A stretch of DNA of 64,000 bases from Physcia stellaris (lineage: Eukaryota > Ascomycota > Lecanoromycetes > Caliciales > Physciaceae). Where the stretch lies: assembly GCA_018902385.1 (NCBI GenBank), contig JABSSW010000024.1, positions 579,738 to 643,737 of the forward strand, read 5' to 3'. Shown here one piece after another: positions 45,720 through 57,001 of the stretch (its first letter is position 1; every line of letters begins with the position of its first letter). The position numbers and the translations under genes are program-made. The notes beneath the pieces are model-generated. The model saw nothing but the letters and a program-made list of their open reading frames with translations, did not search any database and was not told the DNA's origin.

Positions 45720-47502
45720 ATGCCAGCTAATTTGAAAAGAAACTCAAGTACGCGCGACTCTGTGTCTCCTCCCCCATCAAAGAGACGAGTTGAGTCGACT
45801 ACCACCAGTATGGAAAACCCTCTTTCCTGTGGTCGAAGGTTTGAAGAAGCCCCCGTTGTTGACAGACTCTACAGATAAAGCGGTTGCAAATTTCTTCACC
45901 CCAGCCAGCAAAAAGGAGCCGGACCGGCTTTCCTGGCGTGTGGTTGATGAAAGTCTTCTGATCGGCACATACAGACCGTGTTCAGAAAAGCCTTGTACTA
46001 AGAGAAGCAAAATTGCCGCTTTTGACCTTGTAAGTGTTTGATCGCTGGACCTTTGAGAAGGCATCCGGGTCTGAATGATATTCCAGGATTCCACTGTGAT
46101 CAAGACTACGTCCGGAAATATGTTTGCCAAAGATGCCATGGATTGGCAATGGTGGGACTTAAGTGTACCTGCTACACTCAGGCAACTCTATGCAGATGGG
46201 TGAGTCAATTCTTTACATGCAATAGAAAGGTCAAGAAATGCCATGAAGCTTACATCTCCTCGAGTCATGGTCCAATGTTAAAAGGTCACAAGTCTGCTTA
46301 TATTTGCTAACCTACTACTAGATACATCATTACGATCCTCACAAATCAAGGTCGCTTGAGTCTCAAGACTGACTCAAAATCCATCAAGAATGATCAGCGC
46401 TATGTGACCATCTTCAAGAACAAAGTCAATGCTATCCTTAATCATTTCGACTTTCCCATCACTCTACTCGCCGCTACGGCGAGAGACAAATACAGGAAGC
46501 CTCGCACAGGGATGTGGGACGAATTACTCGATGATATCGACCTGAATGTTGGAGATGGCCCAGACTTGAACGCTTCATTCTTTGTGGGAGATGCTGGAGG
46601 TAGACCAGCACTTGGTAACGTCAAAGCTGATCATTCTTGTTCCGATAGAAATTTCGCAACCAACGTAGGAATCGAGTTCAAAACGCCAGAAGAGTATTTT
46701 CTCAATGAAGAGTCTCGAGCTTACAGCAGGGTTTTCGATCCCGCGGCATATCTCAGTCACTCTGTAGGAGCAACAGCTTTCTTAAAAACAAACCCTACGG
46801 ATCTTGTCATACTGTGCGGAAGCCCTGCTGCCGGTAAATCTACTTTTTATTGGACTGTTCTCAAACCACTCGGCTACGAGCGTGTGAATCAAGACATCTT
46901 GAAGACAGTACGTTGTTTTCCTTTTCGAACACCAATTTGTATCACTGTTTCTCCGCCAATACAATTTCAGGTTCTCCCCTGAGATATTCTGGATGTCATT
47001 CTAACTTTCGAGAAGCGAGACAAATGTGTAAAGGTAGCAACGGATCTATTGTCTGGTGGCATCTCGGTTGCGATTGGTAAGCTGTGAAGAAAGCGAAATG
47101 ATTCAGCATAATCACAGTGGTTAAAAAACTCTATAGACAACACCAACGCCGACATAGACACACGCTTGGTCTGGACCCAGCTTGCCAGAAAATTCGGAAT
47201 TCCAATCAGATGTGTCTACTTCACAGCTTCGTCGAGCCTATGTGAGCACAACGATACAGTCAGAGCATTGGCCGAGTCATTCAATCCTGAGAAGCGTTCT
47301 ATCCTCCCACATTCGGCTTTTGCTAGCTACGCTTCTAGATTTAAAGAACCAAGTTCTAGGGAAGGCTTTCAAGACATCACCAAGATCGACTTTCATGTAG
47401 GTGCTCGTTGTCCATGTAAATTTGTGTGCGCTTACCGAAGCTGTTCATCAGTTCCAGGGCCATGCAACACAACGTCAAATTTGGGCTAAGTATTGGACCT
47501 AA
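45720..47502 (+). CDS. pnk1: bifunctional polynucleotide kinase / 3'-phosphatase
   Basis: Repairs DNA strand-break ends by removing 3'-phosphates and adding 5'-phosphates. Seven exons (45720-45807, 45866-46029, 46087-46199, 46322-46907, 47016-47076, 47137-47396, 47452-47502) encode 440 residues. The N-terminus is basic and disordered and there is no FHA domain, as in fungal enzymes. The HAD phosphatase part has FDLDSTVIK (nucleophile D83, D85), ILTNQGRLS and FFVGDAGGRP (209-217). The kinase part has ILCGSPAAGKSTF (P-loop 288-296) and DNTNADIDTR. The C-terminus FQGHATQRQIWAKYW is made by a small last exon. Acceptor 47016 could instead be 47013 (adds one Lys). Confidence 0.92.
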
Positions 47503-49682
47503 TCGTCTGATCGAGCACGCACAACAGCCATTTGTGATGATCTATTCTTATATCCCAAATCTGTTACGTCAGGTGGCCCTACGCGTGTAGCAGAATCTTT
47601 CACCTCATTAAACGCCGCAGTGAAAGCAACAGGCTCAGCACAAGATCACATTGCATAGGTGGACTTCAATTTCGCGAGTCACAAGCGTGCTAAACTGATC
47701 GTCTCACAAGTTCCTGACCAAGGGATCGAAGACTGCTTACCTAAACCAATTCCTCTAGGCTGCGATATTTCCCTCAACCAACGCGATGCTCCAATCTACG
47801 GACCGTGATCGGAGCAGTTGAGGACTTGAGCGAATCCCAATTCAAATCGCCGATACGTTTATACAATGGCAAGCAACATCCCCATCCATGGAAAGAACCG
47901 GCTGGTTGATATCGTCGCATTCTCTTGCTCCACTCACACAAATGTACGATGACTTGTTATCTTTTGTCCTCTTGTGCTTCCCCACATTTCCTGACCGTGG
48001 GACTGATCGCGTCAAGTGTGGTATATTCTAGGAAAAGGATGAACGACTGGCACAGGACGTTACGTGGTCCATGCACGATGTGCAGGGACTGCATCTTTTT
48101 TTTTTCACTGTGAAGCGGCAAGGGGTTTTTATTCGGCAAAGGTTAGCCTCAAAAGATGGTGGAAGGATAAAGACTAAAGAGCGCAAATGCCGCTAAAAAT
48201 TCTGTGCAGAGGCAACCCGCTGCTTTTATGACTCTAGCCATCCAGGATGAGGCCTGTTCCTCGAAGCGATGGCCCTGCACTTCCCCGTCCGGGCGGCTTT
48301 GCAGGTGGCATGCAGTGCCGTCGTCTCCTCGGGTGCGGTTGTTTTGGACTTTTGGTGGTCGCGAATGCGAAGATCGCAGATGGACCGCATGCCCTTGCAT
48401 GAAGATGAGCAGATGATAAAAGGAGTGTAGGCGAGTTCGTAGTATGAAGGAGCAGTGGCTGCATTCCTGGTGGTGCGCTGTCAACTGTCAATCACTCAAT
48501 GAATAAGCACTCTGAATTAGAGTACTTATGCGAAAAGATGGTGTTTGGAGCGCATCCACCCGTTCCACGTATCGAGTTGTCCTACTTACCTAATAATACT
48601 CGCCGTCTCGCTATTCGTTACCATCAGTGAGTGCTTGCCTTCCTTTTAGTCTCGAATACTCGTCTGTTGTCCGTTGTTGCACGCTTCTTGGTCTTTCAGA
48701 TGTATTGATCACTTCGTAGAACGTCAAGGTTTCAAACCACTCTCTGCTTGCCTTGTTGGTCTTAGTCAGGAAATCCTCTCGCACTCGGTACCTTCCCGTC
48801 ACACCGCGGTTTCCAGCAATGTTGGTGACAGTGACAAGCTGTGCTGGTTTCTCACGGTAGCCGGGGCTAAAACTGCTGGTTATGGTGTGATTCGACCGAG
48901 CTTGACCGTGCGACCCCTGCTCGAGCCCTGGAAGGAGAGGCTACTGCAGCTGGGAAGCACCCCTGTACTTTATCTGGTGTGCCAGCCACTACATTTAGCT
49001 TTTCCAGTTCCCCGACCGTTTGGCGAGAGGGGGTAGAGATTAGAGAATTCATGCAAAATTCTCGACTGTCTCTTGGTCGCGCCTTCACGACTTAGGAACG
49101 CCGACCTTTCATGAATATGAATAAGTCTCATCCAACAACGGCCCGCCGTCTTTCGCTCGTGGCACATGGCCATGAGTACTACTAAGTAGATTTGACCACT
49201 GCCATTTCGAAAAAGTCAAACGGATTTCTTCCTCCTTCCAATGGCCCGTCACCGATGTTTGAATGCTTCGATCCGTTGACTATCCACCTGTGGCAGAGCT
49301 CCTGCCCCACAAAACCCAGACTCAATCCGCCTTCGGGTTCCTATTATTCTGCCGTCCTGTCTCACTCTTTCAATACTCGGTCATTGTTCGATAATCATCC
49401 TGTGCGGAAGATCACGAGCATTGTTTGGGTAAGTCAGCAACGCGCGTGTTTCGCTTCGGGGCCGCGACGGGATCGGTACTCGTACCGTTGCGCCAGTGTG
49501 GCGAATTGGGTGGTTGGCAGCCATTCGGGCACCGCAGATCACTGATGTTTTCTCGCAGGCCAATTCACACGCTCGTTTGACACAGAACCAAGGTTGTGAT
49601 CAATACAGAGTCACTTCTACTGGCTATCGCACAGCCACGTCTTACAGATATTCTTACCTCCCCGCCCGCTCACCAAACATGA
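47503..49682. other. gene-poor stretch
   Basis: About 2.2 kb with no supported gene. Directly after the PNK stop the same frame reads on for about 45 codons to a TAG and then about 50 more to TGA (to about 47,806), with protein-like composition. The rest has short frames and a run of ten T at about 48,102. Confidence 0.35.
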
Positions 49683-51533
49683 TCGCTGGCTGCTGACCTC
49701 CAACCTCCAACAATCACCGCCATCTCCTCAACACAACATGCGGCAATTAAGGCCATTGCAGTTGCCTCAGATGGTCGAAGCGAGAAAAGAGAGGAGACTC
49801 CGACGTCTTCGCCGATTTCTGCTGTATCGCAGGCATCGCCAATATCGGATCTACCCTCACCAAGTACGCCGACCTTTTCGGTTCGAGGCCATGCACGGTT
49901 TCCAAGCTCCACGTCCTCGCTAGCATCTTCTCCTACCGTGCGCGAGTCAATGGACGGCTTCGGCTCGGCAAAAAGACCATTGACGGAGGTGAAGGAGGAA
50001 CCCCCGAGAAGGATGACGACTACGAGATGGTCGATAGCTCAGAGGTTGAGCTCGACAATGACCGTAAGTGATCCCGTTCATTGCGATGTACCATAGCAGA
50101 CTTCCAGCATCCCAAACCACGATTGACCAACATTTCAACCCGACCTCGGCTCGTACATAGCATGTGACACGACCGTATCGACATCCAACCCACTTTTCCG
50201 CACGGTCTACTTTGCGCAACCTGCTGACGCCCGTTCAGGATATCTGTCTGCCTCAGTCTCGTACAGCGAATCCAGCATGATGGCCGAGACTTACATGACT
50301 TCATCAAGTCCTGAATACGACTTGGCGGACGGCGCAAGTGATCTCGAACTCGCAATGAATCCCGTTGTCAAAAGGCAGCGCCCGAGCGATTTGTCTTCTA
50401 ACGGCTTCACATCACGGCTTGGTACTCGATTTCCTTCTTTATCACACAAATGGCGGAACAAACGCGCGAACAACACAACCTCCATTATTGATGGCATGCA
50501 AGAAATGCGCCAGTCACGCTCTCGCGCCAATTCGACGCGTGCACCCTCTCTTGCAGGCTCTGAGACTCCCGACCCAAAGGACCAACCGCTCCCACCTACT
50601 CCTGCTCGGAGTGTCTTCGACGACCGTGAAGAAGATATGCCGACAACTAGTATCGATACTCAAACGGCTAACGCCCACAAAGAGGACACCGAAAATGAGA
50701 TGAAAGCAACAACGCCCCTTCTTCCGCCCATACTAGCCAACATATCCACCCATCTCCAAGACGTTCCCTACCAGTCCCCTTTACAATCGCCCACAGTCGC
50801 CGAGATCGACTCGCCATCAAGTACACACACTCCGCTCACCTCGCCTCTCCTACCAAGTCTGCCTTCACCACCGCTCTCAACAAAACCATCCTTCTCCTCC
50901 ATCCACCGTGGCCGAGGCTTCAATCAGCTTCCTTCGCCGTCTGCCCTCCTACCCTATTCCGAAATCCCACCTCTACCTCTCCCTCCAACATCACTTGCAC
51001 TCACCGCCCAAGATCCCTGGTCCGACGCCCTGGGCCACGCAAACTTCACCATTTCCCCTGAGCCATACCGTCCTGAAACTTTTACTCCTTCAACCTACAA
51101 AGAAATGCGAAAAGACTGGGACCTTGCGAGGCAAAATTATACGCGCCACCTCGCGCGCGTGGGGGAGCATTATGGCGCCACCTCTAAGATCTACCGCCTC
51201 ACGGAGGAGAAGTGGGCCGAGATCGACAATCAATGGAGAGACAACAGCGAGTTTTGTCTCGCGCAAACTGTGGACACCCACGGGTTCGCGACCTCCGTCT
51301 GGCGCGAGACACCAGCGCCGCTCATTAAACTTCCCAGCCTCAATGGGCCCAAAAGCGAGGGGAAGTTCCCCAAGCTTGGTGATGAGGTTATTGTGGGACC
51401 CATGGAGCAGGTCGCCAGCCTTTTAAACCAGCCGAAACGATCAAGCAAGAAACGAAGTTTTCTCAAGTTTCTGCAGGGCATGCTGCCTAGTGAGGGAGGT
51501 ATATTCAGTCGGAGGGAACGCTCACCCTCTTAA
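49683..51533 (+). pseudogene. Pro/Ser-rich conserved fungal protein, two apparent frameshifts
   Basis: The open coding frame runs 49683-50063, then a 44-nt intron, then 50108-51533. Two one-base breaks lie at C runs: ccccc (50001-50005, between TEVKEEP and the EKDDDYEMVDSSEVELDND part) and ccc (50139-50141, between TTIDQHFN and the YIACDTTVSTSNPLFRTVYF part). Adding one C at each makes both exons fit one frame through the intron. Later parts are intact: a long Pro/Ser-rich region, then a conserved-looking acidic/aromatic region (TYKEMRKDWDLARQNYTRHL, EHYGATSKIYRLTEEKWAEI) and a Lys/Arg-rich end. The true start is not found; the frame opens after a stop at 49680 with no ATG. Function unknown. 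Confidence 0.65.
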
Positions 51534-52599
51534 TCAAGCCCGGCCTTTCTCCCACGCCTGGCCATAATCATCTGGGGAGATAAATTGTAAATTTGACAAA
51601 TCTGTACACACCACGAGCTTCACATACCAAACCCTACTTTAACGGCCAACCTTTATGCTTCTACGATTTCACAACGAGGAACCACGAGGAACCACGAATT
51701 TTCCTACTCTCTCAAGACCTAGATCCTAGAGCAAGATTTCTCCACGAGCAATACGTTCCTCCAAGTGCGGTCTCCATTCCTTACTTGGACGTTGACATTT
51801 CCAGCGAGGATGGTCAAATCTGTAAATCCTGACTTCACCTTCACCTTCATACAACCTGTACACACAACATTCAACACCGCCACCGAGCACCTTCACATAT
51901 CGGAGCTTTAACTGACGGCCGCGACTATTCACGCTTTCTACGACGTTATGGAAGAGCTCGATTTCCATATCTTTAAAATAGATTGATACAAGATTCCCCA
52001 GATTGCGATTGGTCTCGGTGTTTCCCTTTTCATTACGCTCATTAGTACCGGAGTTTTAGTCCTCAATTACTGCCCTGGACAGCGATCGGCTTTGGACCCT
52101 TCATCCACGACACTCACCAGAACGGATTTCTTATGTCATTTGTGTATAGCCTTCAAGGGGAAAGAGAATGTATAGGCTGGGATCAGCAATGGAAGGAGAG
52201 CGGAGCCGCGAGGCATGGGAAAGCCCAGATTGGAAACTGGATGTTGGGAGGAGGATAGGGTGGATGGCTGATGGGACAGCTCCTGTCATAACGCTTTGGT
52301 CAAGCGTTGGAAGCCTGCAGAGGCCAGCTAAGCAGAGTAGCCAGGAATTGAAAACCCCATTTAAAAGCTGTGCTTTTCCAAACCCTAGAGTTTTGTTCCA
52401 CTCTTCGCTTTTAATGCTGTTATTGAATGTTTCTTTGCCGAGACCCGGGTTTCATGGATCTCATTTCCTCCGCATCCAATTAGTGAAATTTAGCGTGTTT
52501 TCACGCGATCTTTTCTCTCTCACTTCAATCATCATTACTTCATCAAATTTACGTGTATATGTGTATAATTCAGTGAAAAAGTTCGATAGTATATAAACA
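51534..52599. other. intergenic, transition to AT-rich block
   Basis: The 3' flank of the Pro/Ser-rich gene. Base composition stays normal until about 52,550. A 142-codon plus frame at 52168-52596 runs into the boundary and has no recognisable content; I do not support it. Confidence 0.45.
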
Positions 52600-53084
52600 T
52601 TCAATAATTGAAATATGATTACATTCGAAATTCGTTTGAAATCATTAAATCATTCTCAAATGTTTCGAAACGTTTTCAAATCTTTCTATTGATCAAAACA
52701 CTCGTATGATCATTTCTTCGAATCATGATAAATTTTGAAGCATTCAAATGACACGCATAAATTCATTTTACATGTTATACAATAATCAAACGTTTTACGA
52801 TTCGAACGATGTTGTATATTGACATTTTTGAAATTGAATGTTTGATGTTTTCGAAATTTCGTGTGAAAATTGATCGAATAATCATTTCATTTACAATACG
52901 TCGATTTGACACATTTTGACGATCGATGTATGATATTTGAATTTCGTAAAAATTCATCAATCAATTTTTGAGTAAATACACGTCGATTTTGATGATCAAA
53001 ATTCGTTTGTGATTGATAATGATTTCAAACGATATATGCATTCGTATTGATCGAATTCATCATGTATTCGATCATTCGTTTCGT

Positions 53085-53912
53085 TCATTTGAATTGTTCA
53101 AATCGTGATATCGTTAATTCATTTCGAAATTGATTTGCACAATTCACATGATTCATATGAAAATTGTATTGCATTGCAATAATGAATTGTTTGATGACAA
53201 TTTTATTGAAATCGTCACGAAAAAACATATCGATCGTGAATCGAATTTTTCGTGATGTTTGTTCGTTTGTTTGTGAAATATATGCAATAATAACAAATGA
53301 AATCACGTGATTTCGTTCAAAATTTTTTCACACGAAACAATTGATCAATTCATTCACAATTCGATGTATTCATTGTTTTAATTTCAATTGTGATTTCGAT
53401 GCAACAACTATTTTTTTCAATTTTCGTGATATATTCATTGCATTGTCTCGTACGATGTCACAAATATCAACATTGAAAATCAGAAAAGTTTTGACGAAAT
53501 GAAAATTCGTGAAAAAATTGTCGATAAAACAAACGAAATGATGATGACGTAAATTGCGTGTAATTCGTTCGCAAAAAATATATATTGTTTTTTTTGTAAA
53601 TGAGAAATTAATTTTCATAGCAATGATTTCAGTAATGTTCTTTTTACGTTTTCGAATCGTTTTTGAAAATATATCAATTGTGATATCGTTTTTGTGATAT
53701 TCGAAATCATCGCGAAATTTTCACATCATGAAATCGTGTAAAATGTTTCTATCATTGATCAAAACGTATAGAACGAAATTCTTTCTCGTTGATTTGTGTG
53801 ATAAACGAAATTTGTTATTCATACGATCGTAAAATTCGACTGCGAACTCGTCAATTGCAAAATGATTTTCAAAACGAATGAACGAATATAATTGAAATTT
53901 GAAAACTATCAT
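53085..53912 (-). pseudogene. piggyBac-type (DDE_Tnp_1_7) transposase relic
   Basis: Three consecutive minus-strand frames in transposase order. At 53912-53721: ENHFAIDEFAVEFYDR and NKFRLSHKSTRKNFVLYVL, matching the IDEAM..F.GR...K...P.KP...G.K.Y pattern with Gly and Pro lost. At 53618-53370: RHHHFVCFIDNFFTNFH, the DNFFT block, then CDIVRDNAMNISRKLKKI, matching GTVR.N..G.P..LK. At 53306-53085: YNFHMNHVNCANQFRNEL, matching MGGVDxADQLRxxY. The acidic residues of the catalytic region survive partly, but the frames are broken and the substitutions fit the block's mutation pattern. The N-terminal half and the ends are not recognisable. Confidence 0.75.
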
Positions 53913-54849
53913 GAATCGTGCTTGAATAAACGTAATATTGATTAGTTAAACGAAAACAATAAGTTTGCAGAAACAAATAAATACAAAATGTTGAAATTGC
54001 AAACAATGTGCGACGTCAAATTTCAAATCACGTTAATTTCAACGTAAAATTAGAACATAATTCGTTGCTCGATCACATATCATATTAATTATTTATTTGT
54101 CAAATCTATTTGTCAAACATGTTCGTAACATTATTTTCTTCTTTTCGCGAACGTCGTTTCGACGATTCGTTGTTATTTCGAAATTGAAAAATCTTGTTGA
54201 GAATCTTGTTGATTGATTTAAATGTTTACAAAATTCAGAAATTTTACGATCATCATTTTTCATTTTCAAATGTTTCGTTATTGTTTCAAAACTCGATAAA
54301 ATTTAACAACAATTTTTGAAAATATTTTTGACACGATTCAGCTCTTCATGCGACGTAAATTCTGACTGTAAATAACATCGAAACGATAACGAAAATTAAA
54401 AATTGCGAAAACGTTGCGAGAATGAAATCGAAATGAATGTATTGAATTCGAAATTTTCAAATTTTAATCGAATGTAATTTCGATTAATGTCAACATGATG
54501 ATTTTTTTTCGAAAACGACGACGATTCGTTGAAAAATTTGATTCGTTGACGACGTTTTGAAATATTAAAATCAACGTTTTGAACGATTTTAAATTTGCAA
54601 TCGTGAAATGAGTGCGATGAAAATCGTTCATCACGTCGCGAACATTATCAAACTTTTCGTTGTCGACATAATATCATATTCGATTATACGATCAATTCGA
54701 TCAATTGACACGATATTGAAAACGATTGTAATGATATCGAAATTTCAAAATATCGTTCATTTCTCACTCGAAATTTTCGTTGATTATGACAAAATCAAAA
54801 ATTCATTGATTTGATTTTCGAATGAATCACGAGAATTTTTGCGCAAAAA

Positions 54850-56157
54850 TCAACAGTGAAACACATCGTAAATATGCATGATTTCAAACAATTCGAATCG
54901 ATATGAATTGTTCATACGTTGTAATATTTTGTAAAAATTTAGCTTTTTGTCATCGAATTTGTCAAACGATTTGATCGTTTTGATGTTTTGTCGATCGAAA
55001 AAAACGAAATTTTTTTCGACGTATTTTACGATTTTTCGATGTTTGTTGATTTGAATTGTCATACGTTTTTGAGTCATTTTTGCATGATTTCGTACGTAAT
55101 TGAAAATATTTTGCATTGTGTCGATAATATTTTTTGTTTTGACGATCAAAAATCGCTTTTTCGTTGTAACATACGAGATAAAATTTGATGAAAAACTCAT
55201 ACGAAAATGAAAATTTTTATTGATGAAAAATGAAAATAATTTTGTTGTTGCAAATATTGCGTTGTTGTTTGCAAATTCGATCATGAACAATTAAACATTT
55301 CAATCGTTTTGCATGTAATTGCAATATTGTCGCAATTGTTTTTCGATATTTTGATTGATTTTTTCGATTTGTTCATCGATTTTTGAATGAAAAACGATGA
55401 AGAATTTACATTTGATATCGAAAATTCGACAAAATGTTTGTCAAACGAACGATATGAATTGAAAGTTTCGATCAAACGTTATCGAAAAAAATAATTCATG
55501 TGTACGAAATACGTAATTGATGAATATTTTGATCATGATTTCAACATTGATATTCTCGTCGTCGACGATACAAAGCACGTAATGACGTTTTTTGTTAAAT
55601 TTGTCAATTATCGTGCATATGACATTATGATCGTGAACGTCGAACAATTCGATGATGAAATTCATTGATATGTCGATTCAACGTTGCAAAAATATAATCA
55701 AAAAAATAAATAAATCGTTTTTGCGATTTTTGAAAATTTTCGTGCGTTGATATTCATGACAATTACATACGTATCGACGAATCGTTTTGCGCATATTGAA
55801 TCAATAATAATCGTGACGTATAAAATTCTTCATGCGATTAAAATTTGAATGTTTCGAAACAAAGAATTCATGAATTTTTTTGAAAAAATCAACGAGTAAA
55901 GAAACATCGACGAGCATTCAAAATCGATTTTTTCGATACAAAACGTCGTTCTTTTCAATGCAATTTCGTAAATCAATTTCATTCATTGAAATGAAATTTT
56001 GTTCGATGATTTCACGATAAATCGTGCAATCATCGTCAATTCTGTTGACAACAAAAACTCGTTCATAAATAAGTTCGTCAATTTTCATCGCGTGAATCTC
56101 GAGTCGTTTCGAAATAAACAATATTGTTGAAAGCAGAAATGTGTAAAAAAGATACAT
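54850..56157 (-). pseudogene. Ty3/gypsy integrase relic, element 1
   Basis: Minus-strand frames in integrase order. 56157-55918 reads DDDCTIYREIIEQNFISM and DVLYRKNRF, the zinc-finger-proximal part. 55665-55441 is the integrase core start (NFIIELFDVHDHNVICTIID, then FSITFDRNFQFISFV, matching the SDRGxQFxS block). 55290-54850 is the core end and C-terminal part (FANNNAIFATTKLFSF, then KNFVFFDRQNIKT, YKILQRMNNSYRFEL, the GPYxILxxV-type motif). Reverse transcriptase of this element is not seen; to its right lies a different gypsy element, so this one is truncated or interrupted. Confidence 0.75.
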
Positions 56158-57001
56158 TAAAAATTATCGAGAAGTTTCGACTTATAAGTTTTAATTACAT
56201 GTGAAAAAAAAATTCTTTTCGTTTTTTTCGATGAAGTTAGTCATTTCAACGAACAGACATTCAGATCAAGCAAATCAAATCGTCGATGACATTTAACATT
56301 CTGTTTCAATCAAAAAAACGACAACGTCTCGATGTCAACAATGTTTCTGTTGTATGTTAACAATGTTTTCATTGTATGTCAATATACGTTCATCAAAAAG
56401 CTAATTTCTAATCATACTTTTCAATCATATCATATTTTTATTTCTTCAATAATCGAGCGAATCGAAGAATCATCGAGTCAATTATTGACGAAATCGATGA
56501 TGTAAATTCTGACGAAACAGAACTCGCGTCGACGAACGAACTTGATTTTGTTGTGAAAGATTTTCGAACGACGACAGCAAATCGTTGATTAAACCTAAAA
56601 GTGTTGAATTGATTGATTGCGAAAAGTTTCTTCGTATCGAGACGTTTAGTTGATTTGTTTTTAGTCGATCTGTCGATATCGTCTAGTCGTTCAAACAAAA
56701 AAATTGCAAATTTCATGACGAATTCGTAATCGTGAATTAAATTCATTGCGTTTTTTAATTTCGAAAAATTGCGTCATTCATCGAATTGCGAAAAATATTT
56801 TAATTAACGAACAAAATATTCAAAATCACGACGAACGATTTGACGTTTATTGATTAAACGTTCGATTTCAAAAAATTTTATCAATTCAATGTTTTTTTCA
56901 ACAAAAATGAAATTCGAATGAATAAATCGTGATTTACGATAAAAATTTTCGTCAAAAAACGTCGATTTCAATTGTGTCATTGATAAAACAAAATGTATAC
57001 G

